From Corticibacter populi (lineage in GTDB: Bacteria; Pseudomonadota; Gammaproteobacteria; Burkholderiales; Burkholderiaceae_C): 64,000 nucleotides of DNA. Below, in pieces: positions 1 to 8,571 of the stretch. The stretch is taken from assembly GCF_004217315.1 (NCBI RefSeq), contig NZ_SGWR01000001.1:434001-498000 (forward strand). Reading direction: 5' to 3'. Each line of letters opens with the position of its first letter. Within the stretch, counting starts at the first letter, position 1. The notes below the pieces were generated by a model that was given only the letters and a program-made list of their open reading frames with translations, was not told where the DNA came from and made no database searches. Position numbers and translations under genes: made by a program.

Positions 1-22
1 CCGAACGGAGTCAAGACGTCGG

Positions 23-181
23 CTACAGCTTAGCCACTTCCTTGCGCAGCCGCGCCATCTCCGCGTCCTCTCGTGCACGTCCAGGTCCTTGCCCGCTTGG
101 GCCATCGCCATCCCCGCGCTCGGTGACCAGTTTGACCGTTTCAAGCTTGAGCTGATGTCTGAATTTCCTTCTCGTGACCAT
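23..181 (-). pseudogene. Remnant of IS3-family transposase OrfA
   Basis: The 52 codons begin MVTRRKF..KLETVKLVTERG, which resembles the N-terminal helix-turn-helix start of IS3/IS911-type OrfA. They end EMARLRKEVAKL, which resembles the leucine-zipper part of OrfA that normally continues into LKMERDILKKA. The middle is replaced by a Gly/Pro/Arg-rich stretch and the frame stops at the zipper, so this is a decayed, internally rearranged copy. A GGAAGG ribosome site precedes the ATG at 181. An in-frame ATG at 244 would give 73 residues but adds nothing recognisable. No OrfB is visible before the window edge. Identification is from motif memory only. Confidence 0.55.
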
Positions 182-246
182 CAGCCACCTTCCAATTTCA
201 TCTCCCACCTTAACAAGGTGTCTTTGAAACTGGCAGCAGCTCAATG

Positions 247-278
247 AAAAAAGCCGCTGTCATCGACAGCGGCTTTTT
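247..278 (-). terminator. Intrinsic terminator after the SWIB gene
   Basis: A perfect stem, AGCCGCTGTC with GACAGCGGCT around a 3-base loop, is flanked by A and T runs, so it can work on both strands. On the minus strand it lies just after the SWIB stop codon and is followed by a run of T. Confidence 0.85.
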
Positions 279-331
279 CATGCGGTGGGCCGCGACGCAA
301 CGGCATGGCCGGTGCGTCTGCCTGGCGGAGT

Positions 332-598
332 TCAGCTTACGTGCTTGCCGATCAGGCCGGCCAATTCGAACATGGAAACCTGATCCTTGCCGAAGATGGG
401 TTTGAGCTTGGCATCGGCGTTGATGTTGCGCTTGTTCTTCGGGTCCTGCAGGTTGTTGGCCTTGATGTAGTCCCAGAGCTTCTTCACGATCTCGGTGCGT
501 GGCAGCGGCTCGGCGCCGACCACGGCTGCCAGCTGGGCATTCGGTTTCAGCGGCTTCATGAAAGCGGCGTTGGGCGTACGTTTCTTGGCTGTGGCCAT
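332..598 (-). CDS. SWIB/MDM2-domain protein
   Basis: This 88-residue protein is almost wholly a SWIB/MDM2 fold. A basic leader (MATAKKRTPNAAFMKPL) is followed by the conserved run of the domain: LPRTEIVKKLWDYIKANNLQ, then DPKNKR, then IFGKDQVSMFEL. Free-standing SWIB proteins of this size occur in many Betaproteobacteria and chlamydiae and are thought to be DNA-associated; no precise role is known. An AAGGAA site precedes the ATG. The gene is monocistronic, with a strong terminator at 247-278. Confidence 0.9.
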   Translation of the reverse strand: MATAKKRTPNAAFMKPLKPNAQLAAVVGAEPLPRTEIVKKLWDYIKANNLQDPKNKRNINADAKLKPIFGKDQVSMFELAGLIGKHVS

Positions 599-1132
599 GG
601 AGAAATTCCTTTGTTCAAAGGGTGGTTGCTATAAGTCTTGCCGGCGTTGCCGCAAGGGGCAGCAGGCCCGGCTGGACGCTGTTCGATTCTACGGGAACAC
701 CGCCGCACGGGGCGGTATGCGCCGGAAAGGCGGCCATCGAACGAAATCGGCCGAGTGACGCACCAAACTGTCAGGGCGTCCGCAGCCGCCTAGCCGGACA
801 TGGCCGCAATGCTAGCGAAAAAAAGCGCCTGCTACCGCGATCCTGCGGAAAATTCCGTACTTTCCCGCCGATGCTATCGTAAACATCTGTTGCGCCATGG
901 CTTCAGAGCCTGTTCATGGTGTCGTTGATCGGGCGGAGAACGGGCCGATGCCGCTTTCGTGCCATGATGCGGGCCCGCGCCTGTCATGGCCGTGCCTCAC
1001 CAAAATAGATAGAGGGGCCAGCCGCGCGCGGTCATTGGACGAAGCCCGGCCCTGAAGCGCTTACAATGCACGGCTGACAATCATTATCATTCATTGGCCC
1101 CTCGCGAGGGCGGCCGCTTCGCACTTTCGAGT
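599..1132. other. Intergenic region with one Fur site
   Basis: About 530 bases separate the SWIB gene from the siderophore transporter; the two are divergent. Apart from the Fur box at 1075-1093 and a possible -10 (TACAAT at 1062) I see no convincing gene or repeat. Short open frames here have no recognisable protein features. Confidence 0.5.
1075..1093 (+). promoter_or_regulatory. Fur box upstream of siderophore importer
   Basis: The site TGACAATCATTATCATTCA closely matches the Fur consensus GATAATGATAATCATTATC, sharing the AATCATTATCATT core. It sits just downstream of a TACAAT hexamer and about 40 bases before the chosen start of the binding-protein gene. That is the expected position for iron-dependent repression of the transport operon. 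Confidence 0.8.
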
Positions 1133-2116
1133 ATGACCTCTCCATCCGTTTTTCCCCGTTCCCTGCGCGCCGGCTCTGCCGCGCTGGCTATGCTGGCTGT
1201 CTGCTGGACCGGGTTGGTGCCTGCGGCTGCGGCTGCGGCTGCGGCAGAGGTGACCAATGCAGCTGCCACCAAGGTGATCGAGCATGCCAAGGGACGCGCC
1301 GAGGTGCCGCTGCATCCGCAGCGGGTGGTGGTGTTCGATCTGGCCACGCTCGATACGCTCAGTGCACTGGGGGTGGATGCGATCAAGGGCGTGCCAGCCT
1401 TCAAGATGCCCGAGCATCTCAAGCAATACGAATCGGCCGACTTCACCAAGGTCGGTAGCCTGTTCGAGCCGGACTACGAGGCCATTCGTGCCTTGCGGCC
1501 GGATGTGATCTTCATCGGACGCCGCTCGGAAGCGCGCTATGCCGATCTCGAGAAGCTGGCGCCCACCGTGGACATGGCCATCGATGAAGACCACCCGGTG
1601 CAAAGCATTTTTGCCAATGTGCGCATGCTCGGCGAACTGTTCGGCAAGCAGCAGCGCGCGGAGGAACTGGTCGCTGAGACCGAGGCATCGATTGCCGAAC
1701 TGAAGAAGGTCACGCCCGATGCCGGCAAGGCCTTGCTGCTGCTGGTGAGCGGCGGCCGCATCAACAGCTACGGGCCGGGCTCGCGCATGGGCATGGTCTT
1801 CGACGTGTTCGGCGTTCAGCCCGCGCAGGCTGCCGGTAGCCATGAGCGGCATGGCCAGTCGGTTTCGTTCGAATACATTCTGCAGGCCAACCCCGATTGG
1901 CTGCTGGTGCTCGACCGCGATTCGGCCATTGGCCGGGAGGGTGAAGCGGCCAGGCAACTGCTGGACAATGCCCTGGTCAATGCGACGAATGCGGCCAAGA
2001 AGCGCCAGATCGTCTACCTCAATGCGATGAACTGGTATGTGCTCGATGGCGCGGGAATCACCGCGCTGCAACAGAACGTGCAGCAGCTCTACCAGGTCTT
2101 CAGCCGCAAGCCATGA
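1133..2116 (+). CDS. Siderophore ABC transporter periplasmic binding protein
   Basis: This 327-residue protein belongs to the FatB/CeuE/YclQ class of periplasmic siderophore-binding proteins (PBP2 type III, TroA-like fold). A signal peptide with a long Ala run (residues about 10-38) precedes the mature part. Family motifs include PLHPQRVVVFDLATLDTLSALG near the start, then LFEPDYEAIRALRPDVIFIG and NPDWLLVLDRD. There is no lipobox Cys, so it is probably soluble. I chose ATG 1133 because it places the signal peptide at the N terminus; the open frame extends to TTG 1094, which would overlap the Fur box. It leads an operon with two permeases and an ATPase and should be iron-repressed. Confidence 0.88.
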   Translation: MTSPSVFPRSLRAGSAALAMLAVCWTGLVPAAAAAAAAEVTNAAATKVIEHAKGRAEVPLHPQRVVVFDLATLDTLSALGVDAIKGVPAFKMPEHLKQYESADFTKVGSLFEPDYEAIRALRPDVIFIGRRSEARYADLEKLAPTVDMAIDEDHPVQSIFANVRMLGELFGKQQRAEELVAETEASIAELKKVTPDAGKALLLLVSGGRINSYGPGSRMGMVFDVFGVQPAQAAGSHERHGQSVSFEYILQANPDWLLVLDRDSAIGREGEAARQLLDNALVNATNAAKKRQIVYLNAMNWYVLDGAGITALQQNVQQLYQVFSRKP

Positions 2117-2189
2117 GGGCATGCGCCATGGTGGGCTGCGGCTGCAGCCATGTAGTGGCAGCGGCTGGCGGCGCCGGGGTGCACGCCGC

Positions 2190-3209
2190 ATGAGATCCGA
2201 GGCGGGTTCCATCGGTCCGGCCTCTGCGCTGCCCTGGTGGAAGGGCGTGGGGGGCATTGTGGTATTGATCGCGGCGCTGCTGGTGCTGTCGCTGTGCAGC
2301 ATCCTGGTCGGGGCCAGCCAGATCGACCTGCGCAATGTGTTCGATGCCGATTCGGATGACATTGTCTCCAAGGTTCTTTTTACCAGCCGGATTCCACGCA
2401 CACTGGCCTTGCTGCTGGCGGGCGCCAGCATGGCGGTGGCCGGCATGATCATGCAGATGATTGCGCGCAACCGTTTCGTCGAGCCGGCCACCGTTGGCAC
2501 GGTGGGCTCGGCCAGCCTGGGCATGCTGGTGGTCGCGCTGGTCTCGCCGGGTCTGCCGATGATCGGCAAGATGCTGGTGGCGGCACTGTTCGCACTGGCC
2601 GGCACCGGGCTTTTCATGCTGATACTGCATCGGCTGCCGCTGCGCACGGCGCTGCTGGTGCCGCTGGTCGGACTGGTGTTTGCCGGCATGATCGAGGCCA
2701 TCACCAGTTTCCTGGCCTACCGCTTCGAGATGCTGCAGGCGATCCGAGCCTGGACGACGGGGGACTTCTCGGCCGTGCTGCAGGGCCGTTATGAGCTGCT
2801 GTGGATCTCGCTGGCGCTGACGGTGGCAGCCTTCTTTGCCGCAGACCGCTTCACGGTGATCGGCATGGGCGAATCGGTGGCGACCAATCTGGGCGTCCAC
2901 TACGGGCGCTGGATGCTTGTAGGCCTGGTGATCGTGGCGATGGTCACGGCCTCGATCGTGGTGACGGTGGGCACCATTCCTTTTCTCGGGCTGATCGTGC
3001 CCAATCTGGTGAGCCTCTGGATGGGTGATCGCATGCGCCGCTCGGTGATCTGGGTGGCGCTGTGCGGAGCCGCCCTGATGCTGTTGTGCGACATCGTCGG
3101 GCGGCTGGTGATCCACCCATACGAGATTCCGATCGGCACCATCATGGGGGTGCTGGGCAGCTCGCTGTTTCTGGTGTTTCTCTGGCGCAAGCGCGCCGAA
3201 CTGGGCTGA
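2190..3209 (+). CDS. Siderophore ABC transporter permease 1
   Basis: This 339-residue polytopic protein is of the FecCD family (BtuC fold), which moves iron-siderophore complexes across the inner membrane. Visible signatures are RIPRTLALLLAGASMAVAGMIMQMIARNR near residue 65 and the cytoplasmic ATPase contact G(T)IPFLGLIVPNLVSLWMGDRMR near residue 265. It corresponds to the FatD/YclN partner. The start is uncertain because the open frame extends far upstream over the end of the binding-protein gene and no strong ribosome site is present. ATG 2190 gives the normal family length. The next permease follows after 15 bases, so the two should be translated from one message. Confidence 0.88.
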   Translation: MRSEAGSIGPASALPWWKGVGGIVVLIAALLVLSLCSILVGASQIDLRNVFDADSDDIVSKVLFTSRIPRTLALLLAGASMAVAGMIMQMIARNRFVEPATVGTVGSASLGMLVVALVSPGLPMIGKMLVAALFALAGTGLFMLILHRLPLRTALLVPLVGLVFAGMIEAITSFLAYRFEMLQAIRAWTTGDFSAVLQGRYELLWISLALTVAAFFAADRFTVIGMGESVATNLGVHYGRWMLVGLVIVAMVTASIVVTVGTIPFLGLIVPNLVSLWMGDRMRRSVIWVALCGAALMLLCDIVGRLVIHPYEIPIGTIMGVLGSSLFLVFLWRKRAELG

Positions 3210-3224
3210 GGGCAGGGCAGGTAC

Positions 3225-4271
3225 ATGCGTCACGATGCCGCGCCGCCAACGGCGCCTACTGCGTCCCCTGCGCTCACCGCTTCCGAGAAGGCCGGCGATA
3301 TCGGACTGCCCTGGCAGCGCCGCCTGACACCGCCGCGGCGCCTGGCGCTGCTGGCCGTTCTGGCGCTGGCTTGTGCGCTGCTCTTCATGACCGTGGGGGT
3401 CAAGACCGACTGGGCCTTTGCGCTGCAGTTCCGGGGCAAGAAGCTGCTGGCGATGCTGCTGGTGGCCTATGCCATCGGCGTCTCGACGGTGTTGTTCCAG
3501 ACCATCACGCACAACCGCATCCTGACACCGGCCATCATGGGTTTTGATGCGCTGTACCTGTTGATCCAGACCCTGCTGGCCTTTCTTTTCGGCATGCGGG
3601 CGGTCAATGCCTTCGATCCGACGCTCAAGTTCCTGTCCGAGACGCTGCTGATGGTGCTGCTGGCGTGGCTGCTCTTCAGAAGCCTGTTCTCCGGCGCGGT
3701 GCGCAGCCTGCACCTGATGCTGCTGGTGGGGGTGGTCATGGGGGTGCTGTTTCGTTCGCTCACCAGCTTGCTGCTGCGACTGATCGATCCCAATGAGTTC
3801 GGCAGCCTGCAGGATCGTTTCTTTGCCAGCTTCAACCTAGTGGCCACGCACCTGATCGTGGCCGCGGCCGTCGTGCTGGCGGCCACGAGCTGGTGGCTTT
3901 GGCGCCTGCGCCACAACTTCGACGTGATCGGCCTGGGGCGCGACATGGCCATCAACCTGGGCGTGGACTATCCGCGCGTGGTGATGCAGATTCTGGTGTG
4001 CATCGCCATCATGGTTTCGGTCTCGACGGCGCTGGTGGGGCCGGTGACATTCTTCGGCCTGCTGGTGGCCAACCTGGCCTACCAACTGATGGGCGACTCG
4101 CGCCACCGCAACACGCTGCCGGCGGCCGTGCTGCTGGGCGTGGTGGCATTGCTGGGCGGGCAGCTGCTGCTCGAGCGTGTCTTCGAATTCAATACAGCGC
4201 TGAGCGTCGTCATCGAATTCGTTGGCGGGCTGGTCTTCATTGCACTGCTGCTGGGCGGCAAAGGCCGATGA
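3225..4271 (+). CDS. Siderophore ABC transporter permease 2
   Basis: This 348-residue FecCD-family permease is the FatC/YclO-like partner of the preceding gene. It carries FQTITHNRILTPAIMGFDALYLL near residue 88 and the coupling helix GPVTFFGLLVANLAYQLMGDSRHRNTLP near residue 270. Hydrophobic segments run through the whole protein after a polar N-terminal tail of about 35 residues. Two distinct permeases with a FatB-type binding protein fit catecholate or hydroxamate importers of the FatDCBA/YclNOPQ type; the substrate cannot be read from sequence. A MITE-like element separates it from the ATPase gene. Confidence 0.88.
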   Translation: MRHDAAPPTAPTASPALTASEKAGDIGLPWQRRLTPPRRLALLAVLALACALLFMTVGVKTDWAFALQFRGKKLLAMLLVAYAIGVSTVLFQTITHNRILTPAIMGFDALYLLIQTLLAFLFGMRAVNAFDPTLKFLSETLLMVLLAWLLFRSLFSGAVRSLHLMLLVGVVMGVLFRSLTSLLLRLIDPNEFGSLQDRFFASFNLVATHLIVAAAVVLAATSWWLWRLRHNFDVIGLGRDMAINLGVDYPRVVMQILVCIAIMVSVSTALVGPVTFFGLLVANLAYQLMGDSRHRNTLPAAVLLGVVALLGGQLLLERVFEFNTALSVVIEFVGGLVFIALLLGGKGR

Positions 4272-4304
4272 GCAGGCCGGGGAATAGACACATCGCCAGG
4301 ACTG

Positions 4305-4464
4305 GTGTCGTGAATTGGAAGTTCGTTGAATAAACAAAGATGTCGAAATCGTTGTCAGGCAAGGCGCAAACTGCAGTGATAGCCATCGCTATCATGAGGA
4401 TTTGTAACGCAGCATGGCGGCGATTCTCGGCATCTTTATGAGACGAACTTCCAATTCACGACAC
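4305..4464. mobile_element. MITE-like element with 22-bp terminal inverted repeats
   Basis: The element is 160 bases long. Its ends, 4305-4326 (GTGTCGTGAATTGGAAGTTC plus GT) and 4443-4464, are perfect inverted repeats of 22 bases. The interior holds no open frame and is less GC-rich than its surroundings. No target-site duplication is evident. It lies between permease 2 and the ATPase gene, so it interrupts an operon that would otherwise be nearly continuous. A non-autonomous transposon is the simplest explanation; a large RNA structure affecting the ATPase gene is an alternative. Confidence 0.7.
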
Positions 4465-4494
4465 TAGGCTGCAAGGGCAGAACGGAACACCACC

Positions 4495-5253
4495 ATGATC
4501 GAAGCACAATCCGTCAGCAAACGCTATGGCCAGACGCTGGTGGTCGATGACGTTTCGCTGCGCATACCGCGTGGCGGCCTGACCTCCATCATCGGTCCCA
4601 ATGGCGCCGGCAAGTCGACCATGCTGTCGATGATCAGCCGGCTGTTGCCGATGAGCGCAGGGACAGTGCTGGTCGACGGCCAGGACATCCACACCACGCC
4701 CAGCCACGTGCTGGCGCGCAAGCTGGCCATTCTGCGTCAGGACAACCACATGGCACTGCGCCTGACGGTGCGGGATCTGGTGGCGTTCGGCCGCTTTCCA
4801 CACAGCCAGGGGCGCCTGAGCCGCGATGACGAGGCCCGCATCGACGCGGCGCTCGCGCACCTGCATCTGCAGACGCTGGGAGGGCGTTACCTCGACGAAA
4901 TCTCCGGTGGCCAGCGCCAGCGTGCTTTCGTGGCCATGGTGATGTGTCAGGATACCGACTACGTGCTGCTGGACGAGCCACTCAACAACCTCGACATGCA
5001 CCATGCGGTTGCGATGATGGGCTTGCTGCGCTCGCTGGCCGACGAGCATGGCAAGACCGTGGTGGTGGTGGTGCACGACATCAATTTCGCTTCGACCTAT
5101 TCGGACCACATCGTTGCGATGAAGCACGGCAGGCTGGCCTGCCAGGGTAGCCCCACCGAACTGATCCAGGAGGACGTGCTGCAGTCCCTCTACGAAATGG
5201 CGGTGCGGGTGCACGAGATCGCCGGGCAGCGCATTTGCGTGTATTACCGCTGA
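4495..5253 (+). CDS. Siderophore ABC transporter ATPase
   Basis: This 252-residue ATPase of the FepC/FatA/YclP class energises the two upstream permeases. Walker A GPNGAGKS is at residues 34-41, the signature SGGQRQRAFVAMV near 136 and Walker B YVLLDEPLNNLD near 157, followed by the switch histidine in VVVVHDINFAS. Length and the distal NLD dipeptide are typical of iron-chelate importers. It is separated from permease 2 by about 220 bases containing a MITE-like element, so its expression may be partly uncoupled from the rest of the operon. Confidence 0.92.
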   Translation: MIEAQSVSKRYGQTLVVDDVSLRIPRGGLTSIIGPNGAGKSTMLSMISRLLPMSAGTVLVDGQDIHTTPSHVLARKLAILRQDNHMALRLTVRDLVAFGRFPHSQGRLSRDDEARIDAALAHLHLQTLGGRYLDEISGGQRQRAFVAMVMCQDTDYVLLDEPLNNLDMHHAVAMMGLLRSLADEHGKTVVVVVHDINFASTYSDHIVAMKHGRLACQGSPTELIQEDVLQSLYEMAVRVHEIAGQRICVYYR

Positions 5254-5283
5254 GTGTTCTGCGCGCCCCGCCATGCTGCCGGC

Positions 5284-5466
5284 TCAGGCCGACAAGGTGC
5301 TGTTGCACTTGCCCTTGGCGCTGGCACCGGCGCGCAGGAACAGTGGCAGGCTTTTCTGCCGGATGCGCTCGAAGGTCTGGCGAATGTCGGTCTGATCGGC
5401 CGGCACATAGCGAAACTGCGGGTTGGACAAGGAATAACGGGGCTCCGACGATTTGAGGTGTTTCAT
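5284..5466 (-). CDS. Small conserved-looking hypothetical protein
   Basis: This is a 60-residue frame, MKHLKSSEPRYSLSNPQFRY at the start, then a polar segment (TDIRQTFERIRQ) and a basic tail. An AAGGA site lies about 8 bases before the ATG at 5466; the open frame continues upstream to 5547 without a ribosome site. The motif YVPADQTDIRQTFERIR looks like short uncharacterised proteins I associate with Comamonadaceae, but I cannot verify this. It converges on the siderophore ATPase gene. Function unknown. Confidence 0.55.
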   Translation of the reverse strand: MKHLKSSEPRYSLSNPQFRYVPADQTDIRQTFERIRQKSLPLFLRAGASAKGKCNSTLSA

Positions 5467-5920
5467 CTCTGAATCCTTTCGCTGTGGGTGTCGGCAAGAG
5501 CTTATGTGGCGCGATTGCGCGGCCGCGTAGGACAAACGGCGCTGCACCTGTCACCCAGGAACTGAAAGCCCATGTGTCCCGGCCCGCCATTGGGCAGTTC
5601 CGGTGAGGGTGGTGACGCTGATGCCTGTGACCTCGCACGAGGCTGTCGATTCCAGGAAGGAGATCGACAGGTGCGATGGTTTACAATTGCAGCCCCTTGT
5701 CCACCGCCAGTGTCCTGTTCACCGAAGCATTGGCTGGCTGGTCGACGCGCGCCGTGCCTTGACGGTCATCCGCCTTGGGCCGGGCCTGTCGCAGCATCTG
5801 CCCGCCGGGCGCGCAGCTGCTTTCCAGAACTCCACATCTTTACCGCCACCTTGCGCATCGCGCTATAGTGTCGAGCATGCAGGCTCGGTCTGTTGCCGCC
5901 TGCACTTGAGATTGCCTCCC
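5467..5920. other. Intergenic region, no clear feature
   Basis: About 450 bases separate two divergent genes. Open frames crossing this stretch have no recognisable protein character. A TATAGT hexamer at 5864 may be part of the promoter of the gene starting at 5921; no good -35 was found. Confidence 0.4.
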
Positions 5921-6568
5921 ATGACAAACCATAACGAAGCACCCTTTGAAATCCATGTCCACGGGCAAGTCTTTGTCCGGCCGGAAGTTGGCTTTTCGGA
6001 TATCGAGGAGGCATTGAAGCCGCTGTGGCGTTACGCCGGTGCGCGGTCGCTGACTGCCGGATCCGGCAGTGCCTATGACGAGGAGCCGGGCATCGAATTC
6101 GTGGCCCGCGAGCACGTGCTGCAGATCTGCTGGACCGTGAGCGGCGACGAGGATTTCCGCCAGGTCATCGATGAGGTTTGCATGAATCTCAACGAGTTGG
6201 CCAATCGCGGCTGCGTGCTGGAAGTCACTTTCTACGACCGTGCGTTCGACGACATGGACGAGGATGAGGATGACGACGCGGAGGAACTCTCTGAAGAGGA
6301 TTCCCGCGACGACTTCTTTCTGTTGTTCATCGGCCCCACGCCCTCGGCCATCATGCAGATCCAGCGCGACCTGCTGGTGCAGGACGTCATCAGCCTGATG
6401 GAGCGCCATTTCGATGCCAGCGAGCTGACCGGTGTGGTCAAGGAGGTTGACCGCCTCTTCACCGACCGTTTCGATGCGCTGGTCAATTCGCTCGAGTTGG
6501 GACGCCCGCCGCGGGGCGAGTCCGGCTCCGGCGGCCATGGCGGGCGCCGCCCGCGCCATCTGCACTGA
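5921..6568 (+). CDS. Conserved hypothetical protein (DUF6806-like)
   Basis: This 215-residue acidic cytoplasmic protein starts MTNHNEAPFEIHVHG. It has an Asp/Glu-rich linker near residues 110-125 (DDMDEDEDDDAEELSEED) and ends in a Gly/Arg-rich tail (GGHGGRRPRHLH). The middle contains the strongly conserved-looking GPTPSAIMQIQRDLLVQDV. From memory it matches a Burkholderiales family catalogued as DUF6806, with no known function. The frame extends upstream to 5603, but ATG 5921 gives the expected N terminus. No signal peptide or membrane segment is seen. Confidence 0.7.
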   Translation: MTNHNEAPFEIHVHGQVFVRPEVGFSDIEEALKPLWRYAGARSLTAGSGSAYDEEPGIEFVAREHVLQICWTVSGDEDFRQVIDEVCMNLNELANRGCVLEVTFYDRAFDDMDEDEDDDAEELSEEDSRDDFFLLFIGPTPSAIMQIQRDLLVQDVISLMERHFDASELTGVVKEVDRLFTDRFDALVNSLELGRPPRGESGSGGHGGRRPRHLH

Positions 6569-6610
6569 GTCTTTGGAATCCCGGCGCTGGCCGTGTCCCG
6601 GTCGGGCCCG

Positions 6611-7447
6611 TCAATGAAGCTGGGCTTCGGACTGGCGCTGCTGTGATATGGCCGCATCGCCGATGTGCCGCGCCAGCATGGCGTGCAGCAGCTCGGCATT
6701 GCCGCTGCAGCGCGGCACGATGCGGCCGACGACGGCAGCATCGCCCGCATGCAGAAGGCCCTGGCTGGACAGGCGCCGGATGGTCTGGGCAGCCACCGCA
6801 ACGGCGGGGTCGAGAAACCGCACACTTGGCGGAGCAAGCGCCTGCAGTACCGGCAGCACGAACGGGTAATGCGTGCAGCCCAGCACCACCGTATCGATGG
6901 CCGCGGTCCCCTCCACAGGTCGCTCGCGCACCGGCGCCAGGTAGAGATTGCACAGTTCGTGGATGGCCTCGGTGTCATCACGCTCGATCGCTCCCGCCAG
7001 GCCATTGCAGGCGATGTTCAATACCTGGGCCTCGCCATGGCAGTGCTGCAGAAGCTGTCTGTACTTGTCGCTCGCGAGCGTGCGCTGTGTGGCCAGCACC
7101 GCAACGCGGCCACTCCGGCTGCATAGCAGCGCGGGCTTGACGGCCGGCTCCACCCCGATGATGGGCATGCCCGGATGGGCTTGGCGCAGCATGTGGATGG
7201 CCGCTGCCGTGGCGGTGTTGCAGGCCACCACCAGCGCCTTGATGCGATGCTCGTGGAGCAGTGTTTCGGTGATGGCGCTGCTGCGGGCGGTGATGAAGGC
7301 GTCATCGCGCTCGCCATAGGGCGCATGGGCGGCATCGGAGAAGTAGACGAAGGATTCCGCCGGCAAGGCTTGGCGCAGCGCCCGCAGGATGCTCAGCCCT
7401 CCAACTCCGCTGTCGAACACGCCAATCGGCGCATCGCTCTCGCACAT
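6611..7447 (-). CDS. murI: Glutamate racemase
   Basis: The enzyme interconverts L- and D-glutamate for peptidoglycan. The 278-residue product shows the N-terminal GVFDSGVGGLSILRAL, YFSDAAHAPYG, the first catalytic cysteine in VVACNTATA (near residue 72) and the second in LGCTHYPFVLP (near 188). Length is normal. ATG 7447 has an AGGTG six bases upstream; GTG 7456 and TTG 7453 are alternatives. The gene follows the PP2C phosphatase gene on the same strand with a gap of about 110 bases. Confidence 0.95.
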   Translation of the reverse strand: MCESDAPIGVFDSGVGGLSILRALRQALPAESFVYFSDAAHAPYGERDDAFITARSSAITETLLHEHRIKALVVACNTATAAAIHMLRQAHPGMPIIGVEPAVKPALLCSRSGRVAVLATQRTLASDKYRQLLQHCHGEAQVLNIACNGLAGAIERDDTEAIHELCNLYLAPVRERPVEGTAAIDTVVLGCTHYPFVLPVLQALAPPSVRFLDPAVAVAAQTIRRLSSQGLLHAGDAAVVGRIVPRCSGNAELLHAMLARHIGDAAISQQRQSEAQLH

Positions 7448-7557
7448 ACGCAACACCTGTTTCCTGCCCGTGGATGAAACCCGGTCGAGTTCGACGCGGC
7501 CGGCCGCAAAGAGCGGATTATTCCACGCTGGCGGCTTTTCGTCCCGGGCCGTGCCCT

Positions 7558-8382
7558 TCAGATCACGGCGTTGTCGGCGCCAGCGCTGGCTGACGGCGCG
7601 TCCGTCGGCGCCTGGTCGGCGGCGCTTTGCAGCGGCTCGATCTTCAGGATCGCCATTGAGAGGTTGTCGCCACCGCCGTTGGCGCGCTCGCGCGCCTTGT
7701 TGGTGAGGAACATGGCGGCGTCACGCGCGCCCAGCATTTGCACGGTCTGTCCCAGTTCCTGTGGCGTAAAGTGGGCCCACAAGCCGTCGCTGCAGGCCAG
7801 CACCACGTCGCCGGGCTCCAGCTTCGCGACGCTGTGTATGGTCGCAGGGGGTTCGACCTCGCTGCCCAGGCAGCCCACCAGCACGTTGGAGTTGGGGTGG
7901 CCGATGGCTTCCTCCTCGCTGATTTCGCCGCTGTCGATGAGCGATTGCACATACGAGTGGTCGCGGGTGCGGAAAACCATGCGGCCCCACTGGAAGTGAT
8001 AGATGCGCGAGTCGCCGGCATGCACCCAGTGGCACTGGCCGCGTGGCGTCACGAGAAATGCCGCGATGGTGCTGTGAGGCTCCTGCTCGGCGGAGATCGC
8101 CGTCAGGCGAATGACGAGGTGCGACTCCTTGACGATGCCCTGCAGAAAGGCGGTGGGATCGTCGGTTTCGGGGTCGAAACGCTCGAACATCTGGCGAGCC
8201 GTCAGCAGCACCTGGTCGGCCGCCTTGCGGCCGCCGCTACGCCCGCCCATGCCATCGGCGACCACACCCAGAATGCAACCCTTGTTGCGGGGGTGCTGAA
8301 GAATGGCCACCTGGTCCTGCTGGTATTGCCGATCGCCTTTGTGGATGCCGGTGGCGGCAGTCAGTCGATAATTGGTGCCCAT
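7558..8382 (-). CDS. PP2C-family serine/threonine protein phosphatase
   Basis: This 274-residue protein carries the metal-binding and structural motifs of PP2C/Stp1 phosphatases: GDRQYQQDQ near residue 17, GVVADGMGGRSGG near 40, WVHAGDSRIYHF near 122, VVLACSDGLWAHF near 200 and GGGDNLSMAIL near 245. It should remove phosphates from Ser/Thr kinase targets in the cytoplasm; no kinase gene is in the window. A short Ala/Asp-rich tail follows the domain. The frame extends to an upstream ATG at 8433, but MGTNYRLTAATGIHKGDRQ looks like the natural family start. The gene is divergent from the dinG-like gene. Confidence 0.9.
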   Translation of the reverse strand: MGTNYRLTAATGIHKGDRQYQQDQVAILQHPRNKGCILGVVADGMGGRSGGRKAADQVLLTARQMFERFDPETDDPTAFLQGIVKESHLVIRLTAISAEQEPHSTIAAFLVTPRGQCHWVHAGDSRIYHFQWGRMVFRTRDHSYVQSLIDSGEISEEEAIGHPNSNVLVGCLGSEVEPPATIHSVAKLEPGDVVLACSDGLWAHFTPQELGQTVQMLGARDAAMFLTNKARERANGGGDNLSMAILKIEPLQSAADQAPTDAPSASAGADNAVI

Positions 8383-8571
8383 GACGCGTCGATCTCTGAA
8401 CAGAAGGAAAAAACCGGCAATGCCTTGCCTCATCAGGTCGGATTATGGCCTGCCGGATCCGTTTCGTACATTTTCTAACAGCGCCGGGGCGCATCCGGGC
8501 ATCGAAACCGGCACAGGATGGGGCCGGCCGGGTACTGTTTCCCGACGCGCCGGGCAGGGCTGGCGCTGAGC

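Noticed and set aside
676-700. GTTCGATTC-like T-loop suggesting a tRNA
   Set aside because: No acceptor stem, D-loop or anticodon arm can be built around it.
2100-3713. Minus-strand open frame of 537 codons across both siderophore permeases
   Set aside because: Antisense to two clear FecCD permeases and rich in His/Gln/Arg typical of shadow frames.
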